A stretch of 64,000 nucleotides of DNA from an uncultured Roseicyclus sp. (GTDB taxonomy: Bacteria; Pseudomonadota; Alphaproteobacteria; Rhodobacterales; Rhodobacteraceae). Positions 1-8,960 of this stretch are shown here, piece after piece. A program made the translations under genes and the position numbers. The notes under the pieces were generated by a model. The model saw nothing but the letters and a program-made list of their open reading frames with translations, ran no database searches and had not been told where the DNA came from. Numbering within the stretch: the stretch's first letter is position 1; every line of letters starts with the position of its first letter. The stretch is from contig CANLLF010000002.1 of assembly GCA_947491935.1 (NCBI GenBank), positions 992,001-1,056,000 of the forward strand, read 5' to 3'.

Positions 1-1293
1 CTCTGGACGTCACCGAAGCTGACCGGTGCGGTCCTGCTGATCGTGCCCCTGGTGATTGTTCCCATTGTGGTTCTGGGCCGCCGCCTGCGGGTGCTGAGCC
101 GTGAAAACCAGGACTGGATCGCGGAAAGCTCCGGCAATGCGTCCGAAGCATTGCTGGCGGCCCAGACGGTGCAGGCCTTTACCCACGAACGCCCGTCTGC
201 CACGCGGTTTGCCGATGTCACGGAACTCTCGTTTGACAGCGCCCGCAAGCGTATCGCGACGCGGGCCGTGATGACCGTGATCGTGATCACCCTCGTCTTC
301 GCGGGGATTGTCGGCGTCCTTTGGGTCGGGGCGCGGGATGTGCGCGCCGAAGCGATGTCCATCGGCGCCCTCATCCAGTTCCTGATCTATGCGATTATGG
401 TGGCCGGGTCGGTCGGTGCCTTGTCCGAGATCTGGGGCGAGCTTCAGCGCGCATCGGGGGCGACGGAACGGCTGATCGAGCTTCTGGGCGCCGACGATAA
501 TGTGGCAGATCCTGATATTGGCGAGGCTCTGCCCAATGGCGGGCGCGGCGAGATTACCTTTGATACGGTGCGCTTCCATTACCCGACCCGGCCTGAAATT
601 GCGGCGCTGGATGGGGCGAGCTTTACGGTCAAGCCCGGTGAAACCGTGGCTCTTGTCGGGCCATCCGGTGCCGGCAAGACAACCGTTTTGCAACTGCTGC
701 TCCGGTTCTACGATCCCGATAGCGGGCAGATTTCGCTCGACGGCGTTCCGTTGACCGATATGGCGCGCGATACGTTCCGGCGTGCCATTGCGCTGGTTCC
801 CCAGGATCCGGTGATTTTTGCAGCTTCGGCGCGGGAAAACATCCGTTTCGGGCGTCCGGAGGCGTCGGATGCCGAGGTTGAATTGGCCGCCAAGGCCGCC
901 GCCGCCCATGACTTCCTGGAAAAGCTGCCACAAGGATACGACACCTATGTGGGCGAACGCGGCCTGATGCTGTCGGGCGGGCAGAAGCAACGTATCGCCA
1001 TCGCCCGCGCGATCCTGCGCGACGCGCCGATCCTGCTTCTGGACGAGGCGACAAGTGCGCTGGATGCAGAAAGCGAGCGCGCGGTTCAGGAGGCGGTGGG
1101 GGAGCTTTCGAAATCCCGCACCACGCTGATCGTGGCGCACCGCCTTGCGACGGTGAAACAAGCCGACCGCATCCTTGTGTTCGAGGACGGCAAGATCGTG
1201 GCCGAGGGCACCCATGAGGCACTCGTGGCCGAAGACGGGCTCTATGCCCGGCTGGCGCGCCTGCAATTCACCGCCGGTCTCGCCGCCGAGTAG
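1..1293 (+). CDS. ABC exporter, fused permease-ATPase (5' end outside window)
   Basis: The reading frame is open from the first base, so the N-terminus lies upstream; about 430 residues are visible. The first ~155 are the end of an exporter-type transmembrane domain, with hydrophobic stretches around VIVITLVFAGIVGVLWVG and LIQFLIYAIMVAGSVGAL. The nucleotide-binding domain follows, with Walker A GPSGAGKTT, signature LSGGQKQRIAIARA, Walker B ILLLDEATSALD and the switch histidine in IVAHRLA. This is the MsbA/lipid-exporter-like half-transporter layout, which works as a dimer in the inner membrane. The substrate cannot be told from sequence. A separate promoter for the next gene is possible in the 105-bp gap that follows. 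Confidence 0.93.
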   Translation, partial: LWTSPKLTGAVLLIVPLVIVPIVVLGRRLRVLSRENQDWIAESSGNASEALLAAQTVQAFTHERPSATRFADVTELSFDSARKRIATRAVMTVIVITLVFAGIVGVLWVGARDVRAEAMSIGALIQFLIYAIMVAGSVGALSEIWGELQRASGATERLIELLGADDNVADPDIGEALPNGGRGEITFDTVRFHYPTRPEIAALDGASFTVKPGETVALVGPSGAGKTTVLQLLLRFYDPDSGQISLDGVPLTDMARDTFRRAIALVPQDPVIFAASARENIRFGRPEASDAEVELAAKAAAAHDFLEKLPQGYDTYVGERGLMLSGGQKQRIAIARAILRDAPILLLDEATSALDAESERAVQEAVGELSKSRTTLIVAHRLATVKQADRILVFEDGKIVAEGTHEALVAEDGLYARLARLQFTAGLAAE

Positions 1294-1398
1294 TACCAAA
1301 CGTCGCGTAAATGTTGCACCTGTGATCCGTTTCCCCGATGCTCTATCCAGTTGAGGTGCCGCGATAAGGCGCCCATGGGAGAGATAGGGGAGGGGGCC

Positions 1399-3285
1399 AT
1401 GGCACGTTTTGCCACGCTCGAAGATGTCAAGACAATCGAACGCGATATGCCATGGCCGGATTGCCAGCCCGCAGTCACGTTGTACGAGCAACTGACGAAA
1501 ACCAGAGACGCGTTTGGCACCCTGAATGCCGTGTCATTTCAACTTCAATCGGGCCCCACGGATGCGGCCGAGACGTTGAATTGGAGCGAATTGCATGGCC
1601 GTGTCAGTCAGGCTGCAAACCTCTTTCGGTCGCTTGGTGTCGGGCCGACCGATACCGTCGCCTATATCCTTCCGAACTGTAACGAGGCTGTCGTCAGCCT
1701 TCTGGGCGGCGCGATTGCCGGCATCGCAAACCCGATCAATCCGCTGTTGGAGCCGGAGCAAATCGGATCCATTCTGCGCGAAACCGGCGCAAAGGTTGTG
1801 GTCACGCTCAAGTCCTTCCCCAAAACAGATGTCGCACAGAAAGTGAACGAGGCCGTGGCCTTGGCCCCAGGTGTCGAGGTAGTGCTTGAGGTTGATCTGC
1901 TGCGGTATCTGACAGGAATCAAGAAGCTGATCGTGCCGCTCCTGCGCCCCAAAAACCCGGCGCAGCACACGGCCCGCGTCCTTGATTTCAATGCGGAATG
2001 CGCACGGCAACCGCGGGAACTGAGTTTTGAGGATGTTCGCGAGGATCGCGTCGCGTGCTATTTTCATACCGGCGGTACGACCGGCATGCCCAAGGTCGCG
2101 CAGCACACATATTCGGGGATGATCTATAACGGCTGGATTGGGCAGACGCTTCTGTTCACCGAAACCGATACCGTGATCTGCCCCCTGCCGCTCTTCCACG
2201 TTTTTGCCTGCCATGTGATCTTGATGGCGATGGTTGTCTCGGGTGCGCATGTCGTGTTTCCCACACCGCAGGGCTATCGCGGGGAAGGAGTGTTCGACAA
2301 TTTCTGGAAGTTGGTCGAACGCTGGGGCGTGACGTTCATCATTACGGTTCCCACCGCGATTGCCGCCATGATGCAGCGCCCCGTGAACGCAGATGTTTCG
2401 ACCGTGAAAACCGCGTTTTCCGGCTCCGCGCCTCTGCCGGTGGAGCTGTTCAATCGCTTCGAGAAGTCCACGGGCGTCACTTTGATCGAAGGCTATGGCC
2501 TGACGGAGGCCACATGCCTTGTCTCCTGCAACCCCGTTGAGGGGGAGAAGAAAATCGGGTCGATCGGTGTGCCGTTTCCCCACACGGACGTGAAGATCCT
2601 GATGGAAGGGGCAGACGGCTTGCAGGAATGCGAACGTGACGTCGTGGGCGAGATCTGCGTTTCAAATCCCGGTGTCATCCCTGGTGGAACCTATACGGAG
2701 GCCGCCAAGAACGAGGGTCTTTACTATCACGAGACGTACCTGCGCACTGGCGATCTGGGCCGGATTGACGCCGACGGCTACCTCTGGATCACAGGCCGGG
2801 CGAAGGACCTGATTATCCGGGGGGGTCACAATATCGATCCCGCGGAAATCGAGGAGGCGCTTGCCGGGCACGAGGCCGTCGCAATGGCGGGCGCAATTGG
2901 TCAGCCGGATTCCTTCGCCGGAGAGTTGCCGTGTGTTTACGTGGAGCTTGTCGACGGGGCCGAGGTGGATGAGGCGGAACTTCTGGCCTTTGCGGCGGAG
3001 CATATCCACGAGCGTGCCGCGATCCCCAAGCATCTTGAAATCGTTGATGAATTGCCCAAAACGGCCGTGGGAAAGGTCTTCAAACCGGATCTCCGCAAGA
3101 TGGCGATTACCCGGATTTACAATGGTGCGCTTGAGGCGGCCGGCCATAGCGCGCGGGTGATGGAGGTGCGCGAAGACAAGAAGCGCGGCTTGGTGGCGCA
3201 TTTGGATCGTAATGGCGGGGCGGATGATGCGGCGATTACAAAGGTTCTGGGTGAGTTTACCCGTCCCTGGGATTGGCGGGATTAA
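1399..3285 (+). CDS. Acyl-CoA synthetase (AMP-dependent ligase)
   Basis: A 628-residue adenylate-forming enzyme that would activate a carboxylic acid to acyl-AMP and then acyl-CoA. Visible motifs are the P-loop-like FHTGGTTGMPKV, YGLTEAT, the YLRTGDLGRIDADGYLWITGR hinge region, and the C-terminal catalytic lysine in LPKTAVGKVFKP. I chose the ATG at 1399 because a purine-rich Shine-Dalgarno stretch (1386-1396) lies just before it; an in-frame start at 1351 is less convincing. The chain resembles long/medium-chain acyl-CoA synthetases of Rhodobacterales, but the chain-length preference is not readable. Confidence 0.9.
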   Translation: MARFATLEDVKTIERDMPWPDCQPAVTLYEQLTKTRDAFGTLNAVSFQLQSGPTDAAETLNWSELHGRVSQAANLFRSLGVGPTDTVAYILPNCNEAVVSLLGGAIAGIANPINPLLEPEQIGSILRETGAKVVVTLKSFPKTDVAQKVNEAVALAPGVEVVLEVDLLRYLTGIKKLIVPLLRPKNPAQHTARVLDFNAECARQPRELSFEDVREDRVACYFHTGGTTGMPKVAQHTYSGMIYNGWIGQTLLFTETDTVICPLPLFHVFACHVILMAMVVSGAHVVFPTPQGYRGEGVFDNFWKLVERWGVTFIITVPTAIAAMMQRPVNADVSTVKTAFSGSAPLPVELFNRFEKSTGVTLIEGYGLTEATCLVSCNPVEGEKKIGSIGVPFPHTDVKILMEGADGLQECERDVVGEICVSNPGVIPGGTYTEAAKNEGLYYHETYLRTGDLGRIDADGYLWITGRAKDLIIRGGHNIDPAEIEEALAGHEAVAMAGAIGQPDSFAGELPCVYVELVDGAEVDEAELLAFAAEHIHERAAIPKHLEIVDELPKTAVGKVFKPDLRKMAITRIYNGALEAAGHSARVMEVREDKKRGLVAHLDRNGGADDAAITKVLGEFTRPWDWRD

Positions 3286-3304
3286 TGCGTGATTTGAGCG
3301 GCTT

Positions 3305-4507
3305 GTGACGAGGCCCCTGATCGAAAATACCATTGCGCGTCGGTTGTTCCTGGACCGACACGCGCTGATGGAGGCCCCGTCTGGTCCGGCGAAGGGGCAG
3401 GGGCTGGCGGACCTGATCACGCGGCTCGGCTTCGTACAGGTCGACAGCGTCAATACGTTTGCGCGGGCGCACGACCTTATCCTGTGGTCCCGTCGGCAGA
3501 CCTATCGTCCCGAGAGCCTGCGGTGGATCAATGATCGGGCACGGGCCACGTTTGAGCATTGGACCCACGATGCGTCCATCGTCCCAATCCAGTATTTCCC
3601 CATGTGGCGCATGCGCTTTGAACGTGACCGGGCGCGGCTGCGTCATCGTTGGAAGGATTGGCACGGCCAGGCGTTTCACGCGGAAATCGAGAAAGTCCTG
3701 GCCCATGTGTCGGATCACGGGGCCTGTTGCACTGCCGATATCGCCGAGGATCAACCAGAGAAATCAACGGGTTGGTGGGATTGGCGCCCATCGAAGGTCG
3801 CGCTGGAATACCTTTGGCGTTCGGGTGAGCTTTCGATCACCAAACGATCGGGGTTCCGCAAGTTCTATGATTTGAGCGAGCGGGTGATCCCCCCGGAGTT
3901 CTTGAATGCGCGCGAGGACGACGCGGCGATTATCGATTGGGCGTGCACCTCGGCGCTGGATCGGTTGGGGTTCGCAACCAGTGGCGAGTTGGCCGCGTTT
4001 TTTGACCTGATCACACCGATCGACGCCAAGGATTGGATGACCCGCGCGATCGCCGAGGGGCGCGTGGTCGAGGTTGATCTGGCATGCGTCGGTGGGAAAC
4101 TGCGCCGATCTGTCATGTGGCCCCAAGATCTGGAAACGCTGGATAGACTACCCGAAGCATCTCCCCGTACCCGCATCCTTTCGCCATTTGATCCGGCCTT
4201 GCGAGATCGTAACCGTGCGGAGCGCTTGTTCGGCTTTCACTACAGGATCGAGATTTTCGTGCCCGAGGCCAAGCGGCGGTATGGATACTACGTTTTCCCG
4301 GTTCTGGAAGGCACACGGCTGATCGGTAGGATCGACATTGCGCGTAGCGGTGACCGCCTGGTCGTCCGCGCCTTTTGGCCCGAAAAGGGGGTGCGTATGG
4401 GATCCGGGCGACAGGCCCGGCTTTTGGCCGAGCTGGAGCGGGCAGCACGATTTGCGGGATGCTCTGATCTTGATATCGCGTCTGATTGGATCCGTGAAAC
4501 GGCCTGA
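3305..4507 (+). CDS. Winged-helix YcaQ/AlkX-like putative DNA glycosylase
   Basis: About 400 residues, matching the HTH_42 (YcaQ, DUF1006) family. In E. coli the family member unhooks interstrand DNA crosslinks. The segment GFVQVDSVNTFARAHDLILWSR near residue 40 holds the Q-x-D motif regarded as catalytic in this family. The C-terminal third (DPALRDRNRAERLFGFHYRIEIFVPEAKRRYGYYVFPVL, read in two parts) is also typical. The start is the GTG at 3305, with no strong ribosome-binding site, 19 bp after the acyl-CoA synthetase, so the two genes may be co-transcribed. Function is by family only. Confidence 0.8.
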   Translation: MTRPLIENTIARRLFLDRHALMEAPSGPAKGQGLADLITRLGFVQVDSVNTFARAHDLILWSRRQTYRPESLRWINDRARATFEHWTHDASIVPIQYFPMWRMRFERDRARLRHRWKDWHGQAFHAEIEKVLAHVSDHGACCTADIAEDQPEKSTGWWDWRPSKVALEYLWRSGELSITKRSGFRKFYDLSERVIPPEFLNAREDDAAIIDWACTSALDRLGFATSGELAAFFDLITPIDAKDWMTRAIAEGRVVEVDLACVGGKLRRSVMWPQDLETLDRLPEASPRTRILSPFDPALRDRNRAERLFGFHYRIEIFVPEAKRRYGYYVFPVLEGTRLIGRIDIARSGDRLVVRAFWPEKGVRMGSGRQARLLAELERAARFAGCSDLDIASDWIRETA

Positions 4508-4569
4508 CACCGTTGACACAGAGCCGCCGGATGCGGTTCCCTCGGAGTCTCTTGTCCACAGGGTGCGAG

Positions 4570-5730
4570 ATGGCTTTGTCGTTTTGGTCCAGTGCGTTTC
4601 GGCGCGACATTCACGTTGTCCGCAGGACGATCACCGTTGCAGTGTTTCTCCTGAGCGCGTGCACTCCGACGACCAACACGGCCCCCGGCGCCTGTGCGCG
4701 GCCGGATCTGGCCTTTGCCGGTGACGTACTCCTCCATCAGATCATTCAATCTGAGGCGGCCGCGCGCCCAACTGGGTTCGGGCCGGCTTTTCAGGGGATC
4801 TCCCGCGCTTTGTCGCGGGCGCGTGTCAGCGTTGTCAATCTTGAGGGTCCGACTGCCCGGAACATTGGCCCGAACGGGCGCGACATGCGGGATCCCGGCA
4901 CCATCTTCGACAATCGCATCTATTCCGGCTTCCCGCGGTTCAACTATCATCCCTCAATCGCGGATGTCCTTCGGAACGCGGGCGTTGATGTGGTGCAAAC
5001 CGCGAACAATCATGCGCTGGATCGTGGCCCCTTGGGGGTCGATCGGACGCTACAGGTACTCGCCGGGGCTGCTTTACAGACAACAGGCACGAGGCGAGCC
5101 ATCCCCCAACAATCCTGGCATACCGTCAGATCAGTCGGCGACATCCGAGTTGCATTTCTCGCTTGCACATATTCGACTAATGGGCTGCCTGATTTACGGC
5201 ATCAGGCGTTAGGATGTTATGGTAATTCACCATCTGTCCCCAATCTTATCCGAAGCCTCGTCCAACAGGGAAATATCGATGCCGCGGTGCTTTTGCCTCA
5301 CTGGGGAACGGAATACTCCAGCCGCCCGACACAGCGTCAGCGCCGATTGGCGCAAGCGGCGGCGGATGCCGGGGCCGTCGCGGTGGTGGGCGCCCATCCT
5401 CATGTGCTTCAGCCCATCGAACTCATTACTGCGCGGGAAGGGCGGCAGGTTCCGGTGGCGTATTCTCTTGGGAATCTGATTTCATCCCAATGGACATTGG
5501 AGCGCCGAACCGGCACCATCCTCTATCTTGACCTCGGGCGAGATGGGGCAGGTCGGGTTGTCGCAACCTCACCAAGATACGTGCCAACACGTGTTGAGCG
5601 GTTCGTCGGCCGTGGCGTCGCCGTGTTTCCGGCGGCTGAGTTGCCTCAGGGTGCTGCCAGCCTTGCCCATGCGCAGCGTATCCTCGGGCCCGGCATGGTC
5701 AATCCGGATGGATGCCTCAGCGCGCCTTAA
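4570..5730 (+). CDS. CapA-like metallophosphoesterase-fold lipoprotein
   Basis: About 386 residues, CapA/PgsA family (the poly-gamma-glutamate synthesis CapA fold, related to calcineurin-type phosphoesterases). Conserved blocks are [35 protein letters not shown] and GAHPHVLQP, all in the expected order. The N-terminus has a basic segment, then a short hydrophobic stretch ending in LLSAC, a lipobox, so it is probably a lipoprotein facing the periplasm. I chose the ATG at 4570 because AGGGTG lies upstream; starts at 4531 or a TTG at 4513 are possible. No capsule or PGA genes are nearby, so the physiological role is unknown. It ends convergently against the znuB remnant. Confidence 0.8.
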   Translation: MALSFWSSAFRRDIHVVRRTITVAVFLLSACTPTTNTAPGACARPDLAFAGDVLLHQIIQSEAAARPTGFGPAFQGISRALSRARVSVVNLEGPTARNIGPNGRDMRDPGTIFDNRIYSGFPRFNYHPSIADVLRNAGVDVVQTANNHALDRGPLGVDRTLQVLAGAALQTTGTRRAIPQQSWHTVRSVGDIRVAFLACTYSTNGLPDLRHQALGCYGNSPSVPNLIRSLVQQGNIDAAVLLPHWGTEYSSRPTQRQRRLAQAAADAGAVAVVGAHPHVLQPIELITAREGRQVPVAYSLGNLISSQWTLERRTGTILYLDLGRDGAGRVVATSPRYVPTRVERFVGRGVAVFPAAELPQGAASLAHAQRILGPGMVNPDGCLSAP

Positions 5731-6219
5731 CCGGACCGCCTCACGCCTTGGCTGAGTGTCGACAGCGCGAACAGGGTGGCGGCTGCACAGGCAATTGCGG
5801 GTCCGGCCTACAAATCGAATTGCCATGCGGCGCCGATCCCCCGCGAGAACCGAAACCACGCCGCCAATCGTGGCCAATACGGCCATGCGCTCCGGCGTAT
5901 CCGAAAAGGGCCGCGCGGCGGCCGGGATGATGAGCAGCGCCGCGATCAACAAAACGCCCACAACCTTGATTGCAACCGCCACCGTGAGCGCGGAGACGGC
6001 AAAGGCCATTGCAATGGACGCCACCAACGCGCCCACGAAGACGGACAGGTCGAATGCCAGCGCGAGGGCAACGCCCATGATCGCGGCATGGGCGGTGGCA
6101 TCGCCGAAATAGGCCATGCGTCGCCACACGACGAAGCTTCCCAAGGATCCGGCGGCGAGCGCCAAGCCGAGGCTGGCGAGTACGGAACGGGTCAGAAAAT
6201 CATCAAGCAATACGTTCAT
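5727..6219 (-). pseudogene. znuB: znuB remnant: zinc ABC transporter permease
   Basis: The N-terminus reads as a good ZnuB ([19 protein letters not shown], then [16 protein letters not shown]). After residue ~78 it jumps directly to [22 protein letters not shown], which is near the end of a normal ~260-residue permease, so roughly 100 residues of membrane core are missing in frame (junction near 5985). Further on, a run of five C on the plus strand (5838-5842) puts the frame out. Reading past it restores [11 protein letters not shown], then a stop at 5808-5810, then AGPAIA and [11 protein letters not shown]. Three independent lesions make this a clear pseudogene. The start overlaps the znuC stop. 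Confidence 0.88.
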
Positions 6220-6950
6220 TCGGCGGCCTCGTGATCATGCGAGTGTTCGTGATCATGGGCGTGCCGATAAAGTGCAAGCGCCCCTTGCGTGCCGGTGCCG
6301 AACAACGCGCAGTATTCCGGTGCCGAGGCGACTTGCTCAGGATGTCCTTCACAACAGATATGACCATTCAGGCAGATCACCCGATCCGAGGCCGCCATCA
6401 CCACATGCAGATCATGGCTGACCATTGGAACGGAACACCCGGTTTCCGACCGGACGTCTTCGATGCGTTGGTAGAAGGATGCCGTGCCGGGTTGATCCAG
6501 CCCCTGGGTCGCTTCGTCCTGAATAAGCAGATCAGGCGTCGACAGAAGGGCGCGGGCCAGCATGACCCGCTGCATCTGGCCGCCCGACAGATCCGTCATT
6601 TGTTTGGACGACTGCGCCGAACATCCCGCGGTTTCAAGAGCTTGGATGGCGTCGTTATCCCGAATTCTCTGCGGCAGGTCGAGAAACCGGCGCACCGTCA
6701 GGGGCAGTGTCGGATCCAGCGCCAGGGATTGTGGAACGTGGCTGATCCGCAAGCCTTGCGCGCGGGTCAATGTGCCCGCAGATAGCGGTGTCGCCCCGAT
6801 CAGGGCCCGTAGCAGGCTGGATTTTCCAGAGCCGTTAGGCCCTACGATTGTGACGATTTCGCCCCGCATGATGCTGAAATTCACGTTGTGCAGAACGCGG
6901 GTCTGCCCCTGGGTAACCGCAAGTCCACGGGCAGTTATCAGCGCGCTCAC
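6216..6950 (-). CDS. znuC: Zinc ABC transporter ATP-binding protein ZnuC, probably without partner
   Basis: A 244-residue ABC ATPase with Walker [10 protein letters not shown], signature [10 protein letters not shown]-loop QGLDQPG and switch histidine MVSHDLH. A histidine-rich tail ([13 protein letters not shown]) fits metal handling. The start is taken as GTG 6950, overlapping the zur stop by 4 bp, which gives [12 protein letters not shown]. The frame is intact, but two buried positions look damaged. The Walker B strand is LLIQDEAT, with Gln where a hydrophobic residue is expected. The strand before the switch histidine is SVPMVSHD, with Pro where Leu or Ile is usual. With znuB and znuA broken, it has no obvious function and may be drifting. 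Confidence 0.85.
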   Translation of the reverse strand: MSALITARGLAVTQGQTRVLHNVNFSIMRGEIVTIVGPNGSGKSSLLRALIGATPLSAGTLTRAQGLRISHVPQSLALDPTLPLTVRRFLDLPQRIRDNDAIQALETAGCSAQSSKQMTDLSGGQMQRVMLARALLSTPDLLIQDEATQGLDQPGTASFYQRIEDVRSETGCSVPMVSHDLHVVMAASDRVICLNGHICCEGHPEQVASAPEYCALFGTGTQGALALYRHAHDHEHSHDHEAAE

Positions 6951-7425
6951 GATCCATCGCCCGTGCAATTGGGGCACAAACCAAGCGCTTCGATCGTGGC
7001 GCGCTCGATGCTGAACCCGGCTGGCTTCGCCGTCTGTGCCAGGGTATTGCGGGCCGGGGCCGCAGAAACCGCGGCGACCGCGTTGCACAGGCGGCAGATT
7101 AGGAAGGTCGGAGCATGGTCTTCTGCGGCATGGGCGCAGGCAACAAAGGCGTTCAGTCGTTCGATCCGGTGGGCAAACCCATTGGTGGTCAGAAAATCGA
7201 GCGCATTGTAGGCGACCGGGGGCTGCGCATTCTGGCCGTCTTCACGCAGGTGTTCGAGGATGTCGTATGCCCCCATAGCGCGATGTTTTTCCAACAGGAT
7301 TTCCAGTACCCGCTGTCGGATCGGGATGAGTTGCAACCCTCGCTCGCGCAGCGTGCCGCAGCAGCATCGATGGTCGACCGGATGCAACGCGCGTGGTTAT
7401 GGGGGGTGACGCTGATCGTCGTCAT
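6947..7425 (-). pseudogene. zur: zur, zinc uptake regulator (Fur family), frameshifted
   Basis: Two frames together make one Zur. The first starts at ATG 7425 and gives MTTISVTPHNHARCIRSTID, then AAAARCASE. The other gives GLQLIPIRQRVLEILLEKHR, then the winged helix AYDILEHL and PPVAYNALDFL, and the metal-site region RIERLNAFVACAHA and FLICRLC. The switch falls near 7337-7343 and corresponds to one missing base. A TTG start at 7387 in the second frame would give a full-looking Fur domain without the N-terminal helix, so a partly functional product cannot be excluded. It is divergent from znuA across the putative Zur box. Confidence 0.75.
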
Positions 7426-7460
7426 TTTGGGTGATATGAATAACATCCCACGTATCAAGC

Positions 7461-7482
7461 GTGCATTATGACATAACATGAA
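7461..7482. promoter_or_regulatory. Candidate Zur box between zur and znuA
   Basis: An AT-rich island in the divergent zur/znuA gap contains the perfect 11-bp palindrome TTATGACATAA (7466-7476), extended on one side to CATAACATG. This resembles the ATGTTAT...ATAACAT half-sites of proteobacterial Zur operators. It sits just before the znuA start and about 40 bp from the zur ATG, where a shared operator is expected. Assignment rests on position and partial consensus only. Confidence 0.45.
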
Positions 7483-7488
7483 ACTCCC

Positions 7489-8420
7489 GTGATGCTCCGC
7501 TTCCTTGCCCTGTCCGGCGTTTTCGCCAGCCCCGCTATGGCCGACGTGCCCCGTGTCGCAACCGATGTGCCGCCGGTGCATTTGCTTGTCGCCCGGGTGA
7601 TGGACCGCATCGGCACGCCAGAATTGATCGTGCCGCCCACCGCGTCGCCGCACGATTTCGCCCTGCGCCCGTCAGACGCGCAGCTTTTGGAGGAACCCGA
7701 TCTGGTGATCTGGATCGGTCCGGAACTGAGCCCGGGTGTGACCTGCGCGATCGAAGCGTTGAGCGAGGCGGAAATCTTGACCCTGTTGGACGTTGAGCAA
7801 ACGCAAGTCCTCGGGTTTAGGGAGAATGCCATATTCGAGGAGCACGACCACCATCACGAACACGACGATGAGCACGATCACGACGATGAGTACGACCATG
7901 ATGGGCGCGATCCCCATGCCTGGCTGGACCCGGAAAATGCGGTGATCTGGCTGCCAGAGATCGCCCATGTCTTGGGCCGCGCGGATCCGCAGAATGCCGA
8001 CGCCTATCTGGAAAATGCTCGCCAGGCTGCCACGGATCTACAGGCCCTGCAGACAGAGATTTCAGGGCGGATGGCCGGTTTGGCCGATCAGCCCTTTATC
8101 GTTTTCCATGACGCATATCACTATTTCGAAGCGCGTTTCGATGTGGAGGCAACGGGTGCCATTGCCCTTGGTGATGCTGAAGTCCCCGGGCCCGCCGCTT
8201 GGCCGAGATCGAAGCGGCCGTGCGCGATCAGGGCATCGGATGCGCCTTCGCGGAACCGCAATTCAACACCGATCTGGTAGACGTTGCTTTCGCCGGGGCC
8301 GGTGCCTGGATCGCGGCGATCGACCCGCTTCGCAATGCATTGCAGCCGGGCCCCAATCTTTATGAAGAGATACTGGATGGCATTGCAATGTCGTTTGAAG
8401 CCTGCCTAGGCGCGGAGTGA
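7489..8420 (+). pseudogene. znuA: znuA, zinc-binding periplasmic protein, frameshifted
   Basis: The first ~235 codons read as ZnuA: a signal peptide (LRFLALSGVFASPAMA), DVPPVHLLVARVM with the first zinc histidine, and PHDFALRPSDAQLL. A His/Asp-rich loop (7840-7905) and DPHAWLDPEN, HDAYHYFE and GAIALGDAEVPGPA follow. Near 8194-8199 one base is missing and the frame runs into nonsense (AWPRSKRPCAIR). The plus-one frame continues the family sequence as RLAEIEAAVRDQGIGCAFAEPQ, then FNTDLVDVAFAGAGA to a stop at 8420. The start is GTG 7489 or ATG 7492; an ATG at 7478 in another frame may be the original start, hinting at a second lesion. Confidence 0.85.
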
Positions 8421-8960
8421 GGCGGGCAGGTCCACCAAACGCCCACCGGCATCCAGATCAAGCGCGGACTGCCAGAGTGTCCGGGCCCGGATGAGGGGCG
8501 TATCACGGGCAGTGATCTTGCATCCGTCCGGGAGAGATATGGGGGCGTCCCAGGCAGCACCCGGAAGGTCACGCCACTCGACATCCAGGTGGATCGCGCT
8601 GTGATCGAACAAACCCCGCAAAGCCCGCGCGGGAAGGCTTGCTCCGAATGTGACCAGGGCGGAATGGGTGACGGCTCCGTTTGGCGCCATGACCTTGCCT
8701 CCGATCCGCACGCTATCGATCAATTGCGCGAAACGGCGAGCGTGGTAGCCCACATGCGCAACAACGTGGGCCCGAGTCCAGCCGGGCCGTGCAGAAGAGT
8801 TCGAGAGTGCATCATCCGGCAAGCTGTTGAGAAGGCGTGCGAAATATGCCGTTCCCCGGCGCGCCAACAGCAACGTGTCGGCGGGCGCTTCGGCGGCATC
8901 ATAGCGTGCGCCGCCGCCCTGGCGTGCGATCAGAGCGGCGCGATCACTGGTTGTCGACAT
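8406..8960 (-). CDS. Maleylpyruvate isomerase family protein (DinB-like fold)
   Basis: 184 residues. GWTRAHVVAHVGYHARRFAQLID is typical of the maleylpyruvate isomerase N-terminal/DinB-like four-helix fold, with histidines placed for a metal site. It would convert maleylpyruvate to fumarylpyruvate, the step between gentisate dioxygenase and fumarylpyruvate hydrolase, and those enzymes are its direct neighbours. Characterised members in actinobacteria use mycothiol, which alphaproteobacteria are not known to make, so a different thiol or a cofactor-free reaction is likely; that is inference. The start at 8960 overlaps the dioxygenase end by 17 bp, indicating translational coupling. The tail is convergent with the znuA remnant. 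Confidence 0.82.
   Translation of the reverse strand: MSTTSDRAALIARQGGGARYDAAEAPADTLLLARRGTAYFARLLNSLPDDALSNSSARPGWTRAHVVAHVGYHARRFAQLIDSVRIGGKVMAPNGAVTHSALVTFGASLPARALRGLFDHSAIHLDVEWRDLPGAAWDAPISLPDGCKITARDTPLIRARTLWQSALDLDAGGRLVDLPASLRA

Noticed and set aside
10-1491. 493-codon open frame antisense to the ABC exporter
   Set aside because: High-GC third positions keep the opposite strand open; the plus-strand gene has all ABC motifs and the antisense frame has none.
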